A stretch of 64,000 nucleotides of DNA from DASSKK01 sp035690495 (lineage in GTDB: Bacteria > Actinomycetota > Actinomycetes > Propionibacteriales > Nocardioidaceae), in NCBI GenBank assembly GCA_035690495.1, contig DASSKK010000109.1, positions 6,009-70,008 on the forward strand, given 5' to 3'. The position numbers and the translations under genes were made by a program. Below the pieces are notes generated by a model. The model saw nothing but the letters and a program-made list of their open reading frames with translations, did no database searches and was not told where the DNA came from. Positions 33,970 through 44,900 of this stretch are shown here, one piece after another; positions within the stretch are counted from its first letter, which is position 1; every line of letters starts with the position of its first letter.

Positions 33970-34212
33970 ATGGAGGTAGGCGTACGAACCTTGCGCAACG
34001 ACACTCACCGGGTGATCGACGCCGTACGCGCCGGACATCGCGTGACCCTGACCGTCCGCGGCGAGGCCGTCGCGGACATCGTCCCCTACGGTGATCGAGC
34101 GCGCTGGTTGTCGGGGGCGGTTGTGCGAGAACAGCTTGCGGAGCGTTCGGCAGACCCGAGGTTGCGGCGTGACCTCGATGAACTTGCCGGTGACACGTTG
34201 AGCGACCTGTGA
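33970..34212 (+). CDS. Phd/YefM-type antitoxin
   Basis: The 80-residue protein starts EVGVRTLRNDTHRVIDAVRAGHRVTLTVRGEAVADIVPYG. This is the Phd fold in which a beta-strand and helix dimer binds DNA and the tail binds the toxin. It overlaps the PIN toxin gene by four bases. The pair is inserted between the minus-strand deoA and add genes. Confidence 0.85.
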   Translation: MEVGVRTLRNDTHRVIDAVRAGHRVTLTVRGEAVADIVPYGDRARWLSGAVVREQLAERSADPRLRRDLDELAGDTLSDL

Positions 34213-34607
34213 CCTCAGGACTGCTGGACACCTCGGTCTTCATCGCCCGGGAAGTCGAGCGTCCGCTCCGACAGCTGCCCGACCGAGTTGCGGTCTCGGT
34301 GATCACCATCGGGGAGCTCGAACTTGGGGTGCTGGCAGCCTCCGACGACGACACCCGCGCGCGGCGAGCCGACACCCTCGCGCTGGCACGAGAGTCCGAC
34401 CCGATTCCCGTCAGCGAGTCGGTCATGACCGAATGGGCACGGTTGGTCGTCGACTGTCGCCGGGCCGGCATCAACCGCACCGTCCGGCTCACCGACGCTC
34501 TGATCGCAGCCACTGCAATCACGCGCGGGCTGCCGGTCGTCACTCAGGATGACGACTTCGATCAGATCGCCCGGGCGCACCCGGGCTTGCAGGTGGAGAA
34601 AGTCTGA
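34209..34607 (+). CDS. vapC: VapC-type PIN domain toxin, second module
   Basis: The 132-residue PIN nuclease has Asp in GLLDTSVFIAR, Glu in TIGELELGVLAA, Asp in LTDALIAATA and Asp in VVTQDDDFDQI, the four acidic metal ligands. It differs clearly from the VapC at 20086 and pairs with a Phd-type, not a ribbon-helix-helix, antitoxin, so the two modules are not duplicates. RNA is the expected substrate. Confidence 0.88.
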   Translation: MTSGLLDTSVFIAREVERPLRQLPDRVAVSVITIGELELGVLAASDDDTRARRADTLALARESDPIPVSESVMTEWARLVVDCRRAGINRTVRLTDALIAATAITRGLPVVTQDDDFDQIARAHPGLQVEKV

Positions 34608-34755
34608 TCCGAGCCCGGCCCCGTTGACCTGGGATGCTGTGAGCAGAGTCATTCGTTCGGGTCGACGGCGAGGCCACTGTGTCCAACGACTCGGCCCTAT
34701 GGGTCGGCTTCTTCCAATCGCCACACGAGCGTTCCGACATCGCGACGGAACCGCT
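34608..34755. other. 148-base gap without a supported gene
   Basis: The gap lies between vapC and the convergent deoA stop. A 37-codon frame (GTG 34679 to TGA 34792, reading ALWVGFFQSPHERSDIA) overlaps the deoA end but has no recognisable family or ribosome site. I see no clear terminator or repeat here. Confidence 0.4.
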
Positions 34756-36099
34756 TCACGAGATCGTCGTGGGCGTCGGCGGGGATCGATGATCGTGCGT
34801 ACGTTCCGAATCCGCGTCGACGCGAACGCGACCCAGAATCAGGCCCCGATCGTGGTACGTCGCGCCCACGCGCACCGCGCCGGCGAGCGCTTCCAGGGCC
34901 CGGTCGAACCGGTCCGGGTCGTCGGTGTGCAAGGTCAGCAGCGGCTGACCCTCCCGAACGGTGTCGCCGGGCTTGGCGTGCATCTCGACGCCGGCACCGG
35001 CCTGGACGGCGTCGCCCTGGCGGGCGCGACCGGCTCCGAGCCGCCAGGCGGCCACGCCGACGGCGAGCGCGTCCAGCCGGGTCAGCACCCCGGACGCGGG
35101 AGCGGTGACGACGTGGGTCTCCCGTGCGTTCGGCAGCGGTGCGTCCGGGTCGCCGCCCTGTGCTCGGATCATCGACCGCCAGACGTCCATCGCGGAGCCG
35201 TCCGCGAGCCGGTCCGCGGGGTCGACGTCGTCGATGCCGGCGCCCGCGAGCATCTCCCTGGCCAGCGCCAGGGTCAGCTCGACCACGTCGGGCGGGCCGC
35301 CGCCGGCCAGCATCTCGACGGACTCACGGACCTCCAGTGCGTTGCCCGCGGTGAGTCCCAGCGGCGTGGACATGTCCGTGAGCAGCGCGACGGTGCGCAC
35401 GCCGGCGTCGGTGCCGAGAGCGACCATCGTCTCGGCGAGCTCGCGAGCCTGGCCGAGCCCCTTCATGAAGGCTCCCGACCCGACCTTGACGTCGAGGACC
35501 AGCGAGCCGGTGCCCTCCGCGATCTTCTTGCTCATGATCGACGACGCGATCAGCGGGATCGACTGGACGGTGCCGGTGACGTCCCGCAGGGCGTAGAGCC
35601 GCTTGTCCGCTGGGGCGAGACCCGACCCCGCCGCGCACACGACGGCGCCGACCTCGTCGAGCTGGCGCAGCATCTCGTCGTTGCTCAGGGTCGCACGCCA
35701 GCCAGGAATCGACTCGAGCTTGTCCAGGGTGCCGCCGGTGTGCCCGAGTCCCCGGCCGGACAGCTGCGGCACGGCGGCGCCACAGGCCGCCACCAGCGGT
35801 GCGAGCGGCAGCGTGATCTTGTCGCCGACCCCGCCGGTGGAGTGCTTGTCCACGGTGGGGCGGGACAGCCCGGAGAAGTCCAGGCGCTCGCCGGTCGCGA
35901 TCATCGCGCGGGTCCAGGTGGCGATCTCGCGGCGGCTCATCCCGTTCAGCAGGATCGCCATCGCGAGCGCGGACATCTGCTCGTCGGCGACGACATCCCG
36001 CGTATAGGCGTCGACCACCCACTCGATCTGCGCGTCGGAGAGCTCTTCCCCGTCGCGCTTGGCGCCGATCACCTCGACCGCGTCGTGCGACTCAGCCAT
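34756..36099 (-). CDS. deoA: thymidine phosphorylase
   Basis: It cleaves thymidine or deoxyuridine with phosphate to the base and deoxyribose-1-phosphate. The 447 residues carry the family signature SGRGLGHTGGTLDKLESIPG and the phosphate-binding KHSTGGVGDK (about residues 84-93). DVKVGSGAFMKG and a C-terminal biotinyl-like fold domain are also visible. The start overlaps the cdd stop by eight bases, so deamination and phosphorolysis of pyrimidine nucleosides are co-expressed with the nucleoside importer upstream. Confidence 0.94.
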   Translation of the reverse strand: MAESHDAVEVIGAKRDGEELSDAQIEWVVDAYTRDVVADEQMSALAMAILLNGMSRREIATWTRAMIATGERLDFSGLSRPTVDKHSTGGVGDKITLPLAPLVAACGAAVPQLSGRGLGHTGGTLDKLESIPGWRATLSNDEMLRQLDEVGAVVCAAGSGLAPADKRLYALRDVTGTVQSIPLIASSIMSKKIAEGTGSLVLDVKVGSGAFMKGLGQARELAETMVALGTDAGVRTVALLTDMSTPLGLTAGNALEVRESVEMLAGGGPPDVVELTLALAREMLAGAGIDDVDPADRLADGSAMDVWRSMIRAQGGDPDAPLPNARETHVVTAPASGVLTRLDALAVGVAAWRLGAGRARQGDAVQAGAGVEMHAKPGDTVREGQPLLTLHTDDPDRFDRALEALAGAVRVGATYHDRGLILGRVRVDADSERTHDHRSPPTPTTIS

Positions 36100-36511
36100 C
36101 GGCTTTGGCCCCGCCGCTCAGGTCGTCCGGGCCGAACGCATCCGGCAGCAGCTCCGCGAGAGTGCGGACACCGGAGCGCGTGAGCATCTCCAGACCCGGC
36201 CCGCCGTGCTCGAACAAGAGCTGCCGGCAGCGTCCGCACGGCATCAACAGCTCGCCGGAGCCGTCCACGCAGACGAACCGGACGAGCCGTCCGCCCCCGC
36301 CTGCGTGCAGCGCCGAGACGAGCCCGCACTCGGCGCACAGCGTCACGCCGTACGACGCGTTCTCCACGTTGCAGCCGACCACGGTGCGGCCGTCGTCGAC
36401 AAGAGCGGCCGCGCCGACCGGGTAGCGGGAGTACGGCGCGTACGCCGTGCCCATCGCCTCGGCTGCCGCGGCACGAAGCGCCGGCCAGTCGGCAGCCTCA
36501 GCCCTTGACAT
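36092..36511 (-). CDS. cdd: cytidine deaminase
   Basis: It turns cytidine and deoxycytidine into uridine and deoxyuridine. The zinc site is CNVENASYGVTLCAECG together with PCGRCRQLLFEHG, giving the Cys-x-Ala-Glu and PCxxC ligands; the length of 139 residues is typical. The start is MSRAEAADW, overlapping the ABC permease end by 14 bases. An ATG four codons further upstream is also in frame, and neither has a clear ribosome site, as expected for coupled translation. Confidence 0.92.
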   Translation of the reverse strand: MSRAEAADWPALRAAAAEAMGTAYAPYSRYPVGAAALVDDGRTVVGCNVENASYGVTLCAECGLVSALHAGGGGRLVRFVCVDGSGELLMPCGRCRQLLFEHGGPGLEMLTRSGVRTLAELLPDAFGPDDLSGGAKADG

Positions 36512-37817
36512 AGGGCTCGCCATCGGCCGCCGGTGCCCGGACCTTGCCGACCAGGCCGGCGACCGCGAACAGGGTGGCCAGGTAGGGCAGCATCGCCAGG
36601 AAGTTCGACGGGATGTTCACCGGCGGGTTGATGGTCGCCAGCACGGTCTGCAGCGCGTCGGCGAAGCCGAACAGCAGCGCGGCCGCGATCGCGCCGCGCG
36701 GGCTCCAGCGGCCGAAGATCACGGCGGCGAGCGCGATGAAGCCCTTGCCGGAGGAGATGTCCTTGCTGAACCCCCCGATCGCGCCGATCGTCAGCGCGGC
36801 GCCGGCGATCCCGGCGATGCCGCCACCGAGCATCACGTTGCGGTAGCGCACCCACAGCACCTTGATGCCGACCGTGTCCGCGGCCTTCGGGTGCTCGCCG
36901 ACCGCCCGGGTGCGCAGCCCCCAGCGGGTGCGGAACAAGGCGACGTCGACGACCACGATCAGAACGTAGGTGATGTAGACGATCACCGTCTGGTCGAAGA
37001 ACAGCGGCCCGATCACCGGGATCTTCGACAACCCCGGGATGGCCACCTGCTGGAACACCGCGGGAGAGTTGAGGGTGAGCGTGTTCGGCTGCATGATCGC
37101 GTCGTAGATGAAACCGGTGAGGCCGAGCGCGAACACGTTCAGCACCACGCCGAGCACCACCTGGTTGACCATGTAGCGGATCGAGAACACGGCGAGCAGC
37201 CAGCCCATCGCCGCGCCCGCGACGATAGCGGCGAGGACGCCGACATAGAGGTTGTGTGTGACGCTGCCGAACAGCGCGCCGGCCCAGGCGCCGGCGAGCA
37301 TCTGGCCCTCGATGGCGATGTTGATCACCCCGGAGCGCTCGCACATCACCCCGGCCAGCGCCCCGAGGATGAGCGGGATCGCCAGGAACAGCGTCTGCTC
37401 CAGCAGCCCGAGCAGGTCGATCGGCGTGCCCTTCCCACCGGTCGTGGACCAGCACAGGAAGCTGGCCACGAAGCAGAAGATCGTCACCACCAGCACCCAG
37501 CGCAGTCCGCTGCGGGAGAATCCGCGTGCCATCTGGACCACGCCGAGTGCGATGACGATCAGACCGAGCACGATCGAGGTGATCCGCGCCGGAAGGACCA
37601 GGTCGGGGACCGGGAAGAACTCTTCGGGCCGGGCGAGCTGGAACGTCGCGTCGTAGCCGGCGTGGGAGCCGAGGCCTAGTCCGATCACACACAGCAGACC
37701 GATGACGACGACGGTCGCGCCGGTGCCGAACCGGCGCCGCAGAGTGACCGGCGGCTCCGTGTAACGTCGGGCCGGAGCGTCCTCTTCGCGGACCTCGGGG
37801 GCCTCCGTGACGCTCAT
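36498..37817 (-). CDS. nucleoside ABC transporter permease 2 (NupQ-like)
   Basis: This 439-residue permease of the BPD_transp_2 (LivM/RbsC) group has about ten transmembrane helices. After a cytoplasmic N-terminus, the core shows GALAGVMCERSGVINIAIEGQMLAGA, the EAA-like GVINIxxEGQ loop of nucleoside/ribose importers. It forms the channel with the permease upstream. cdd overlaps its 3' end, linking import to pyrimidine deamination. The start MSVTEAPEV follows AGGGGACCCCGG. Confidence 0.88.
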   Translation of the reverse strand: MSVTEAPEVREEDAPARRYTEPPVTLRRRFGTGATVVVIGLLCVIGLGLGSHAGYDATFQLARPEEFFPVPDLVLPARITSIVLGLIVIALGVVQMARGFSRSGLRWVLVVTIFCFVASFLCWSTTGGKGTPIDLLGLLEQTLFLAIPLILGALAGVMCERSGVINIAIEGQMLAGAWAGALFGSVTHNLYVGVLAAIVAGAAMGWLLAVFSIRYMVNQVVLGVVLNVFALGLTGFIYDAIMQPNTLTLNSPAVFQQVAIPGLSKIPVIGPLFFDQTVIVYITYVLIVVVDVALFRTRWGLRTRAVGEHPKAADTVGIKVLWVRYRNVMLGGGIAGIAGAALTIGAIGGFSKDISSGKGFIALAAVIFGRWSPRGAIAAALLFGFADALQTVLATINPPVNIPSNFLAMLPYLATLFAVAGLVGKVRAPAADGEPYVKG

Positions 37818-37866
37818 CCGGGGTCCCCTCGGAAGTGTGAGCGGAGCGAGCAGTTCCGTGGGGTGT

Positions 37867-39111
37867 TCATCCGTTCCATCCCTTCGCCAGCTCGCCGGCA
37901 CCGACGGCGCCACCGCGGCCGCGCAGCCGGAAGATCGCCCGCACCAGCGCCGGTGCCGCGATGAACATCACGATCAGCGCCTGGATGACCTCGACGAGGT
38001 CGACCGGCGTGCCGGTCGAGGACTGCATCTGCACGCCGCCGGCGCGCAGCGCCCCGAACAGCAGGCCGGCCAGCACCGTGCCGCCGGCATTGGCCCGTCC
38101 GAGAAGCGCCACCGTGATCGCGTCGAACCCGATCCCCGCGTCGATGTCGCCGGTGATCGCGGGGTTGGTGCCGAGGATCTGCGCCACCCCGGCGAGCCCG
38201 GCCAGCGCGCCCGCGATCAGCATCACCACGATGTAGCCGCGTTCGACGCTGATCCCGGCGGTGCGGGCGGCGAACTGGTTGCCGCCGACCGCGCGCAGCT
38301 TGAAGCCGAGTGTGCTGCGGGTCATCAGCCACCAGAAGAACACCGCACCCAGCAGCGCGATGAACAGGCTGACGTTGACCCGCATGCTCGAGCCGAGCAG
38401 GTGCGGCAGCCGAGCGTTGTCGTCGATGTTCTCCGAGATCGCCTGGCCGTACGGCGGCGCCTGGAAGCCCTTGACGCCGAGGAGATAGCCGAGCAGGTCG
38501 AGCGCGACGTAGTTGAGCATGATCGTGCTGATCACCTCGTGGGCCCCCGTCTTCGCCTTCAACAATCCGGCGAGCCCGCCCCACAGGGCGCCGCCGAGGG
38601 CACCGGCGAGCACGGCGGCGATCACGTGGATGCCGATCGGCATGTCCCAGTGGAAGCCGACGAAGCCGGCGAACACGGCGCCCAGGATGATCTGTCCCTG
38701 ACCGCCGATGTTGAACAGGCCGGCGCGGAACGCCAGGCCCACCGACAGGCCGCCGAGGATCAGCGGTGTCGCGCTGGTGAGCGTCTCCGAGATCGGCCCG
38801 AGGTAACCGTTCAAGGTGCCGTTGGCGGCCCGGCCGGGGTCGAAGATCGCGCCCTCGAACAGTGCCAGGTAGCCGTTGCCGATCGCGGCGAAGCCGTAGC
38901 GGAACGTGTCCCACGGGTAGGCGAAGAAGTACGACGACGCGGTGCGGGTCTGCTCGTCGGCGAATGCGATCAGGATCCCGCCGACCGCCATCGCGGCCAC
39001 GAACGCCAGCACGGTCACCACGACGGTGTTGCTGCCGAGCGACCGCCGGCGTGGCGTCTCCGGTTCCGGCGCCGGGGCGGGAGGAGTCTCGGTCTCGGCG
39101 GTGGTCGTCAT
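37867..39111 (-). CDS. nucleoside ABC transporter permease 1 (NupP-like)
   Basis: The 414-residue BPD_transp_2 family permease has a Pro/Glu-rich N-terminal tail and then about nine or ten helices. The loop FRAGLFNIGGQGQIILGAVFAG is the GLFNIGxxGQ signature of nucleoside/BMP-type transporters. It overlaps the ATPase gene by four bases. A 49-base gap to permease 2 contains a GAGCGGAGCGAGC-like low-complexity stretch. Confidence 0.88.
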   Translation of the reverse strand: MTTTAETETPPAPAPEPETPRRRSLGSNTVVVTVLAFVAAMAVGGILIAFADEQTRTASSYFFAYPWDTFRYGFAAIGNGYLALFEGAIFDPGRAANGTLNGYLGPISETLTSATPLILGGLSVGLAFRAGLFNIGGQGQIILGAVFAGFVGFHWDMPIGIHVIAAVLAGALGGALWGGLAGLLKAKTGAHEVISTIMLNYVALDLLGYLLGVKGFQAPPYGQAISENIDDNARLPHLLGSSMRVNVSLFIALLGAVFFWWLMTRSTLGFKLRAVGGNQFAARTAGISVERGYIVVMLIAGALAGLAGVAQILGTNPAITGDIDAGIGFDAITVALLGRANAGGTVLAGLLFGALRAGGVQMQSSTGTPVDLVEVIQALIVMFIAAPALVRAIFRLRGRGGAVGAGELAKGWNG

Positions 39112-40715
39112 CGCGCCTCCCCTTCCTGGTCCCTGTCGTCGGTGTCCGCACCGAACGCGGGGTTGCCCGCCGGGCCGGACACCGCCGCAGCGCTCAGCTT
39201 GGCGTGGTCGAGCTGCTCGGGACGGGTGCCGGCCATCAGCAGGCCGATCTCCTCCGCGGACGTCCCGGAGGGCACCTCGCCGATGATCGAGCCGCGGTAC
39301 ATCACCGCGATCCGGTCGGCCAGGCCGAGCACCTCGTCGAGCTCGGTGGAGACCAGCACCACCGCGGTCCCCTGGTCGCGGGCAGCGACCAGCTGCTTGT
39401 GCACGAACTCCATGGAGCCGACGTCGACACCGCGGGTCGGTTGGGAGGCAACCAGCAGGCGGAGCGGCCGGGACAGCTCCCGGGCCAGCACCACCTTCTG
39501 CTGGTTGCCGCCCGACAGCGTCGAGGCGGGCGCGTCGACCGACTGGGTGCGTACGTCGTACTCCGCGACACGCTCCTCGGCGTTGCTGCGGATCCTCGCC
39601 AGGTCGAGCGAGGCGCCCCTGGCGAACGGCGCGGTGTCGTGCGCGTCGAGGATCAGGTTCTCCGCGATCGTGAACCCTTCGATCAGCCCGTCGTGCAGCC
39701 GGTCCTCCGGGACGTAGCCGACGCCGGCGGTGAGGATGTCGTGCACGTCGGCGCGGGTCACGTCGCGTCCGTCCAGGGTGATCCTCCCGCCGTCCAGCGG
39801 AAGGATCCCCAGCAGAGCCTCGGTCAACTCGGTCTGTCCGTTGCCCTGCACTCCCGCGATGGCGAAGATCTCGCCGGCGTGCACGGTGAAGGAGACGTCG
39901 TCGACGCTGACCTGGCCGCGCGCGTCGACCACCCGGGCGCCCTCGACCTGCAGCACAGGCTCCCCAGCGTGGGCCGGCTTGCGGTCCACCGTGAGCTGGA
40001 CGGGCCGGCCCACCATCATCGAGGCGAGCTCGGGAGCCGGGGTCTCGGGCCCCACCTCGCCGACGACCTTGCCGCGACGGATGACCGTGATCCGGTCGGC
40101 GACCGCCTTCACCTCGCGCAGCTTGTGCGTGATGAACACGATCGACGTGCCGCCGTCACGCAGCGAGCGCATCACGTCCATCAGCTCGTCGGTCTCCTGC
40201 GGAGTCAGCACCGCGGTCGGCTCGTCGAGGATGAGCACCTTCGCGTCCCGGATCAGCGCCTTGACGATCTCCACGCGCTGTTGCACGCCGACGGGCAGGT
40301 CGGCCACCAGAGCGTCCGGCGGCACCTCGAGGCCGTACTTCTTCGACACCTCGGCGACCTGTGCTCGGGCGCGCCGCTTGTCCAGGAAGCCGAGGCCGCG
40401 GGTCCGCTCGTGGCCGAGCTCGACGTTCTCGGCCACGGTGAACACCGGGATCAGCATGAAGTGCTGGTGCACCATCCCGATCCCGGCGGCCATCGCGTCC
40501 CCGGGATCGTGGAACGACACCGGCTCGTCGTCGACGAGGATCTGTCCGCCGTCGGGCTGGTAGAGCCCGTAGAGCACGTTCATCAGCGTGCTCTTGCCCG
40601 CACCGTTCTCACCGAGCAGGGCATGGATCTCCCCCGGCTCCACGACCAGGTCGATGGAGTCGTTGGCGATCAGCGACCCGAAGCGCTTGGTGATCCCGCG
40701 CAGTTCGAGCTTCAC
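39108..40715 (-). CDS. nucleoside ABC transporter ATP-binding protein with two ATPase domains (NupO-like)
   Basis: The 535-residue protein has two fused ABC ATPase domains, as in sugar/nucleoside importers such as RbsA and NupO. Domain 1 has Walker A GENGAGKST and Walker B KVLILDEPTAVL. Domain 2 has a degenerate Walker A (GVQGNGQTEL) and signature LSGGNQQKVVLARELS, the normal asymmetry of this family. The start is GTG at 40715. A strong hairpin lies between this gene and the upstream lipoprotein gene and may lower its expression relative to the binding protein. Confidence 0.9.
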   Translation of the reverse strand: MKLELRGITKRFGSLIANDSIDLVVEPGEIHALLGENGAGKSTLMNVLYGLYQPDGGQILVDDEPVSFHDPGDAMAAGIGMVHQHFMLIPVFTVAENVELGHERTRGLGFLDKRRARAQVAEVSKKYGLEVPPDALVADLPVGVQQRVEIVKALIRDAKVLILDEPTAVLTPQETDELMDVMRSLRDGGTSIVFITHKLREVKAVADRITVIRRGKVVGEVGPETPAPELASMMVGRPVQLTVDRKPAHAGEPVLQVEGARVVDARGQVSVDDVSFTVHAGEIFAIAGVQGNGQTELTEALLGILPLDGGRITLDGRDVTRADVHDILTAGVGYVPEDRLHDGLIEGFTIAENLILDAHDTAPFARGASLDLARIRSNAEERVAEYDVRTQSVDAPASTLSGGNQQKVVLARELSRPLRLLVASQPTRGVDVGSMEFVHKQLVAARDQGTAVVLVSTELDEVLGLADRIAVMYRGSIIGEVPSGTSAEEIGLLMAGTRPEQLDHAKLSAAAVSGPAGNPAFGADTDDRDQEGEAR

Positions 40716-40769
40716 GGCTTCATCCGACTTCCCTCCGCACTGTTCTGTCCTCCATGAACGGCTTAGTAG

Positions 40770-40809
40770 CGTCGAGGGGAGCACCGGGCTCCCGGCACTC
40801 CCCTCGACG
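40770..40809 (-). terminator. attenuator-like hairpin between lipoprotein and ABC ATPase genes
   Basis: A perfect 12-bp stem CGTCGAGGGGAG (40770-40781) with CTCCCCTCGACG (40798-40809) encloses a loop that itself pairs (CCGGG/CCCGG). There is no T-run. In solute-binding-protein operons such a stem usually reduces read-through and protects the upstream mRNA, so more binding protein is made than transporter. Confidence 0.7.
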
Positions 40810-40847
40810 TCGCCTCAGCGACCGGCTGTCCTAGCTCGGCTGCGTGC

Positions 40848-41969
40848 TCACTTCGGCTGTGCGGGCGAGGTGATCTTGATCTTGCCGGACACGATGTCGG
40901 ACTTGATCTGGTCCAGCTCGCTCTTCACATCCGCTGGCACCTTGGAGTCCCACTGGTGGAACGGCGCCAGCCCCGTGCCGCCGTTGTCCAGGGTCCCGAT
41001 GTAGTTGCCGCTCGGGAACGAGCCGTCCGCCGCCTTCTCGACGTACTCCTGGACCGACTTGGTGAGGCCCTTCGTCACACTGGAGATGAAGTACTTGCAG
41101 TACTGCGGGGCACTCACGCAGCCGTCGGTGTCCACCCAGAGCACGTTCACCTTGCCGCCGGAGGCCTGCGCCGCCGCGCCCGCGCCGAGCCCGGTGCCGC
41201 CGGCGACCGGGAAGATGATGTCGGCGCCCTGGTTGATGAACGTCTGGGAGATCGACTTGCCCTTGTTCAGGTCGGTGAACGAGTTGGCGAACACGCCGCC
41301 CTTCTGGTGCTTCTCGTTCCAGCCGAGCACCGCGACGTTCTTGTGCTTGACCTTGTTGTAGTACTGCACGCCCTCCCAGAAGCCGTCCATGTAGATGGTG
41401 ACCGGCGGGATGTTCAGGCCCCCGAACGTGGCCACCTTCTGGGTCTTGGTCATCGCCGCGGCCAGGTAGCCACCGAGGAAGGCGCCCTGCGCGGTGTTGT
41501 ACTGGATGCCGTAGATGTTGGAGATGCCCTGGTTGCCGCTGTCGATCTCGGCGTAGTGCTGGTCCGGGTTCGACTTGGCCACCTTGGCCAGCGCCTGCGC
41601 CATCAGACCGCCGACCGCGATCACCGTGTCACAGCCGCCGGACTTGTTCGTCTCGGCATTCAGGTTCGGCGTGTAGTCGTTCTGGGAGTTCGACGACACG
41701 TAGCTGACGTTGATGTTCGGGTTGTCGGCCTTCGCGGCCTGCATGCCCGCCCACGACGACTGGTTGAACGAGTGGTCGTCGACACCCCCGGTGTCGAGCA
41801 CCATGCACGCGTTGAACGGCTCGGCCGCGGCCGTGGTGGTCTCGCCACCCCCCGCGGACTTCTTTGCTGTGTTGTTGCCGCCAGCCGACGTGCCCGGCTT
41901 CTGGCCGCACCCGGCGACCAGAAGGGCACATACCCCGACTACTGCGGCGATCTTGGTCGCGTGACGCAA
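40848..41969 (-). CDS. BMP family nucleoside-binding lipoprotein (NupN-like)
   Basis: The 373-residue surface lipoprotein begins RHATKIAAVVGVCALLVAGCGQ, with lipobox LVAGC. A Thr/Ala/Gly linker leads to the periplasmic-binding fold. ACMVLDTGGVDDHSFNQSSWAGM is the classical BMP/Med start, and PVAGGTGLGAGAAAQ and VLWVDTDGC follow. It delivers purine nucleosides to the two permeases and double ATPase downstream. The start is TTG at 41969, five bases after GAGGAGG; an upstream ATG at 42011 would spoil the signal peptide. A TAGGGT -10 hexamer lies at 42017-42022. Confidence 0.9.
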   Translation of the reverse strand: MRHATKIAAVVGVCALLVAGCGQKPGTSAGGNNTAKKSAGGGETTTAAAEPFNACMVLDTGGVDDHSFNQSSWAGMQAAKADNPNINVSYVSSNSQNDYTPNLNAETNKSGGCDTVIAVGGLMAQALAKVAKSNPDQHYAEIDSGNQGISNIYGIQYNTAQGAFLGGYLAAAMTKTQKVATFGGLNIPPVTIYMDGFWEGVQYYNKVKHKNVAVLGWNEKHQKGGVFANSFTDLNKGKSISQTFINQGADIIFPVAGGTGLGAGAAAQASGGKVNVLWVDTDGCVSAPQYCKYFISSVTKGLTKSVQEYVEKAADGSFPSGNYIGTLDNGGTGLAPFHQWDSKVPADVKSELDQIKSDIVSGKIKITSPAQPK

Positions 41970-42031
41970 GATAGCCTCCTCGATTGTGCGCCCCCTCCGG
42001 GCGCGGATCATCGCACACCCTAGTACCAGGA

Positions 42032-42046
42032 CCCCCGGTTGGGGGG
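42032..42046 (-). terminator. GC hairpin after the amidohydrolase gene
   Basis: CCCCC (42032-42036), loop GGTT, then GGGGGG: a short stem 29 bases beyond the amidohydrolase stop and upstream of the lipoprotein promoter. A weak terminator without T-run. Confidence 0.35.
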
Positions 42047-42074
42047 AGCCCGCGCGGACGCCTCGGGAAAACTG

Positions 42075-43279
42075 TTACCCGGCAGTTACCTTCAGCGCGG
42101 AGAGGGCAACCGAAGCAAGGACCTTCGCGCCCACGAGGACCGCGTGATCGTCCACCCGCAGGTCCCCCTGGTGCAGGTCGTAGGTCGGTCCTCCCGGGGT
42201 CCGCGTGCCGAGCCGGCCCATCGCGCCGGGCGCCGAGTCGAGGTACCACGCGAAGTCCTCCCCGCCCAGGCTCTGCACCGTCGAGACGTGCCCGTCGGCA
42301 CCGAGCACCTCCTCGACCGCGTCGGCCAGCAGATCGGTGCAGTCGGCGTCGTTGACCACGGGCGGGACCCCGCGCACGTAGGTGACCTCGCTGCCCACGC
42401 CGTACGGCGCCAGGATCGCCTCGATGAGCTCCTGGACCAGCGCCCCTGCGTGCTCCCAGGCGACAGGGTCGAGCATCCGCACCGTCCCGGCCAGCTCGCC
42501 ACTGGAGGGGATCACGTTCATCGCCGAGCCGGCCCGCACCATCCCCCACACCACGCTGGCGCCGGCGCGCGGGTCGAGCCGGCGAGAGAGCGCGGCCGGC
42601 AGGTCGACGACGAGCTTGGCCATCGCGTAGGTGAGGTCCTCGGTCAGGTGCGGCCGCGACGTGTGCCCCCCGTGGCCGGTCATCCGGACCTTCAGGGAGT
42701 CCGCGGCCCCGGTCATCGGGCCCACGCGGAGCCCCACGCGACCGACGTCCAGGGTGGGATCGCAGTGCAGCCCGAAGACCCGCTGCACGCCGTCGAGCGC
42801 GCCGGTCGCGATCAGCTCCAGGGCGCCGCCGGGCATCACCTCCTCGGCGGGCTGGAACAGCAGCCGGACCCGACCGGGCAGCGGCGCACGCCCGTGCAGG
42901 TCCGCGAGCGCCAGTCCGGCGCCGAGCAGCGCCGTGGTGTGTACGTCGTGCCCGCAGGCATGCGCCAGGCCGGGGACGGTGCTCGTCCACGGATCGTCGG
43001 TGAGGTCGTCGACGGCGAGCGCGTCCATGTCCGCGCGCAGCGCGACCAGCGGACCGTCCTCACCGATCTCCGCCAGCAGACCACTGCGCGGGAGCATCTG
43101 CAGGCGCAGACCGGCCTCCTCGAGCCGCTTGGCCACCAGCGCGGTGGTCCGCTCCTCCTGCCAGGCAAGCTCCGGGTGGGCGTGCAGGTCACGACGTACC
43201 TCCACCAGCTCGTCGCAGTTCTCTTGGATGAAGCGGTCGGGGCCGGCGATCCCGGCAGTGCCGTCATCGTCCTCGGGGT

Positions 43280-43283
<4 letters not shown>
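42075..43283 (-). CDS. M20 family amidohydrolase (AmiB1-like)
   Basis: The 402-residue metallopeptidase-fold hydrolase has RRDLHAHPELAWQE, ALRADMDAL, the metal-binding ACGHDVHTTALLGAG and LFQPAEEVMPGGAL. The dimerisation domain contains TGHGGHTSRPH. The family removes acyl or aminoacyl groups from amino acid derivatives. Mycobacteria keep similar ami genes close to the lpdA-deoD-pmmB-add-deoA region. The GTG start overlaps the stop of the mutase gene by four bases, so it is translated with it. The substrate is unknown. Confidence 0.85.
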
Positions 43284-44881
<1,598 letters not shown>

Positions 44882-44900
44882 GCCCCAGAGCCTACTTCCC

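Noticed and set aside
34679..34792. 37-codon open frame after vapC
   Set aside because: No ribosome site, no -10 spacing, no recognisable similarity, and it runs into the deoA gene on the other strand.
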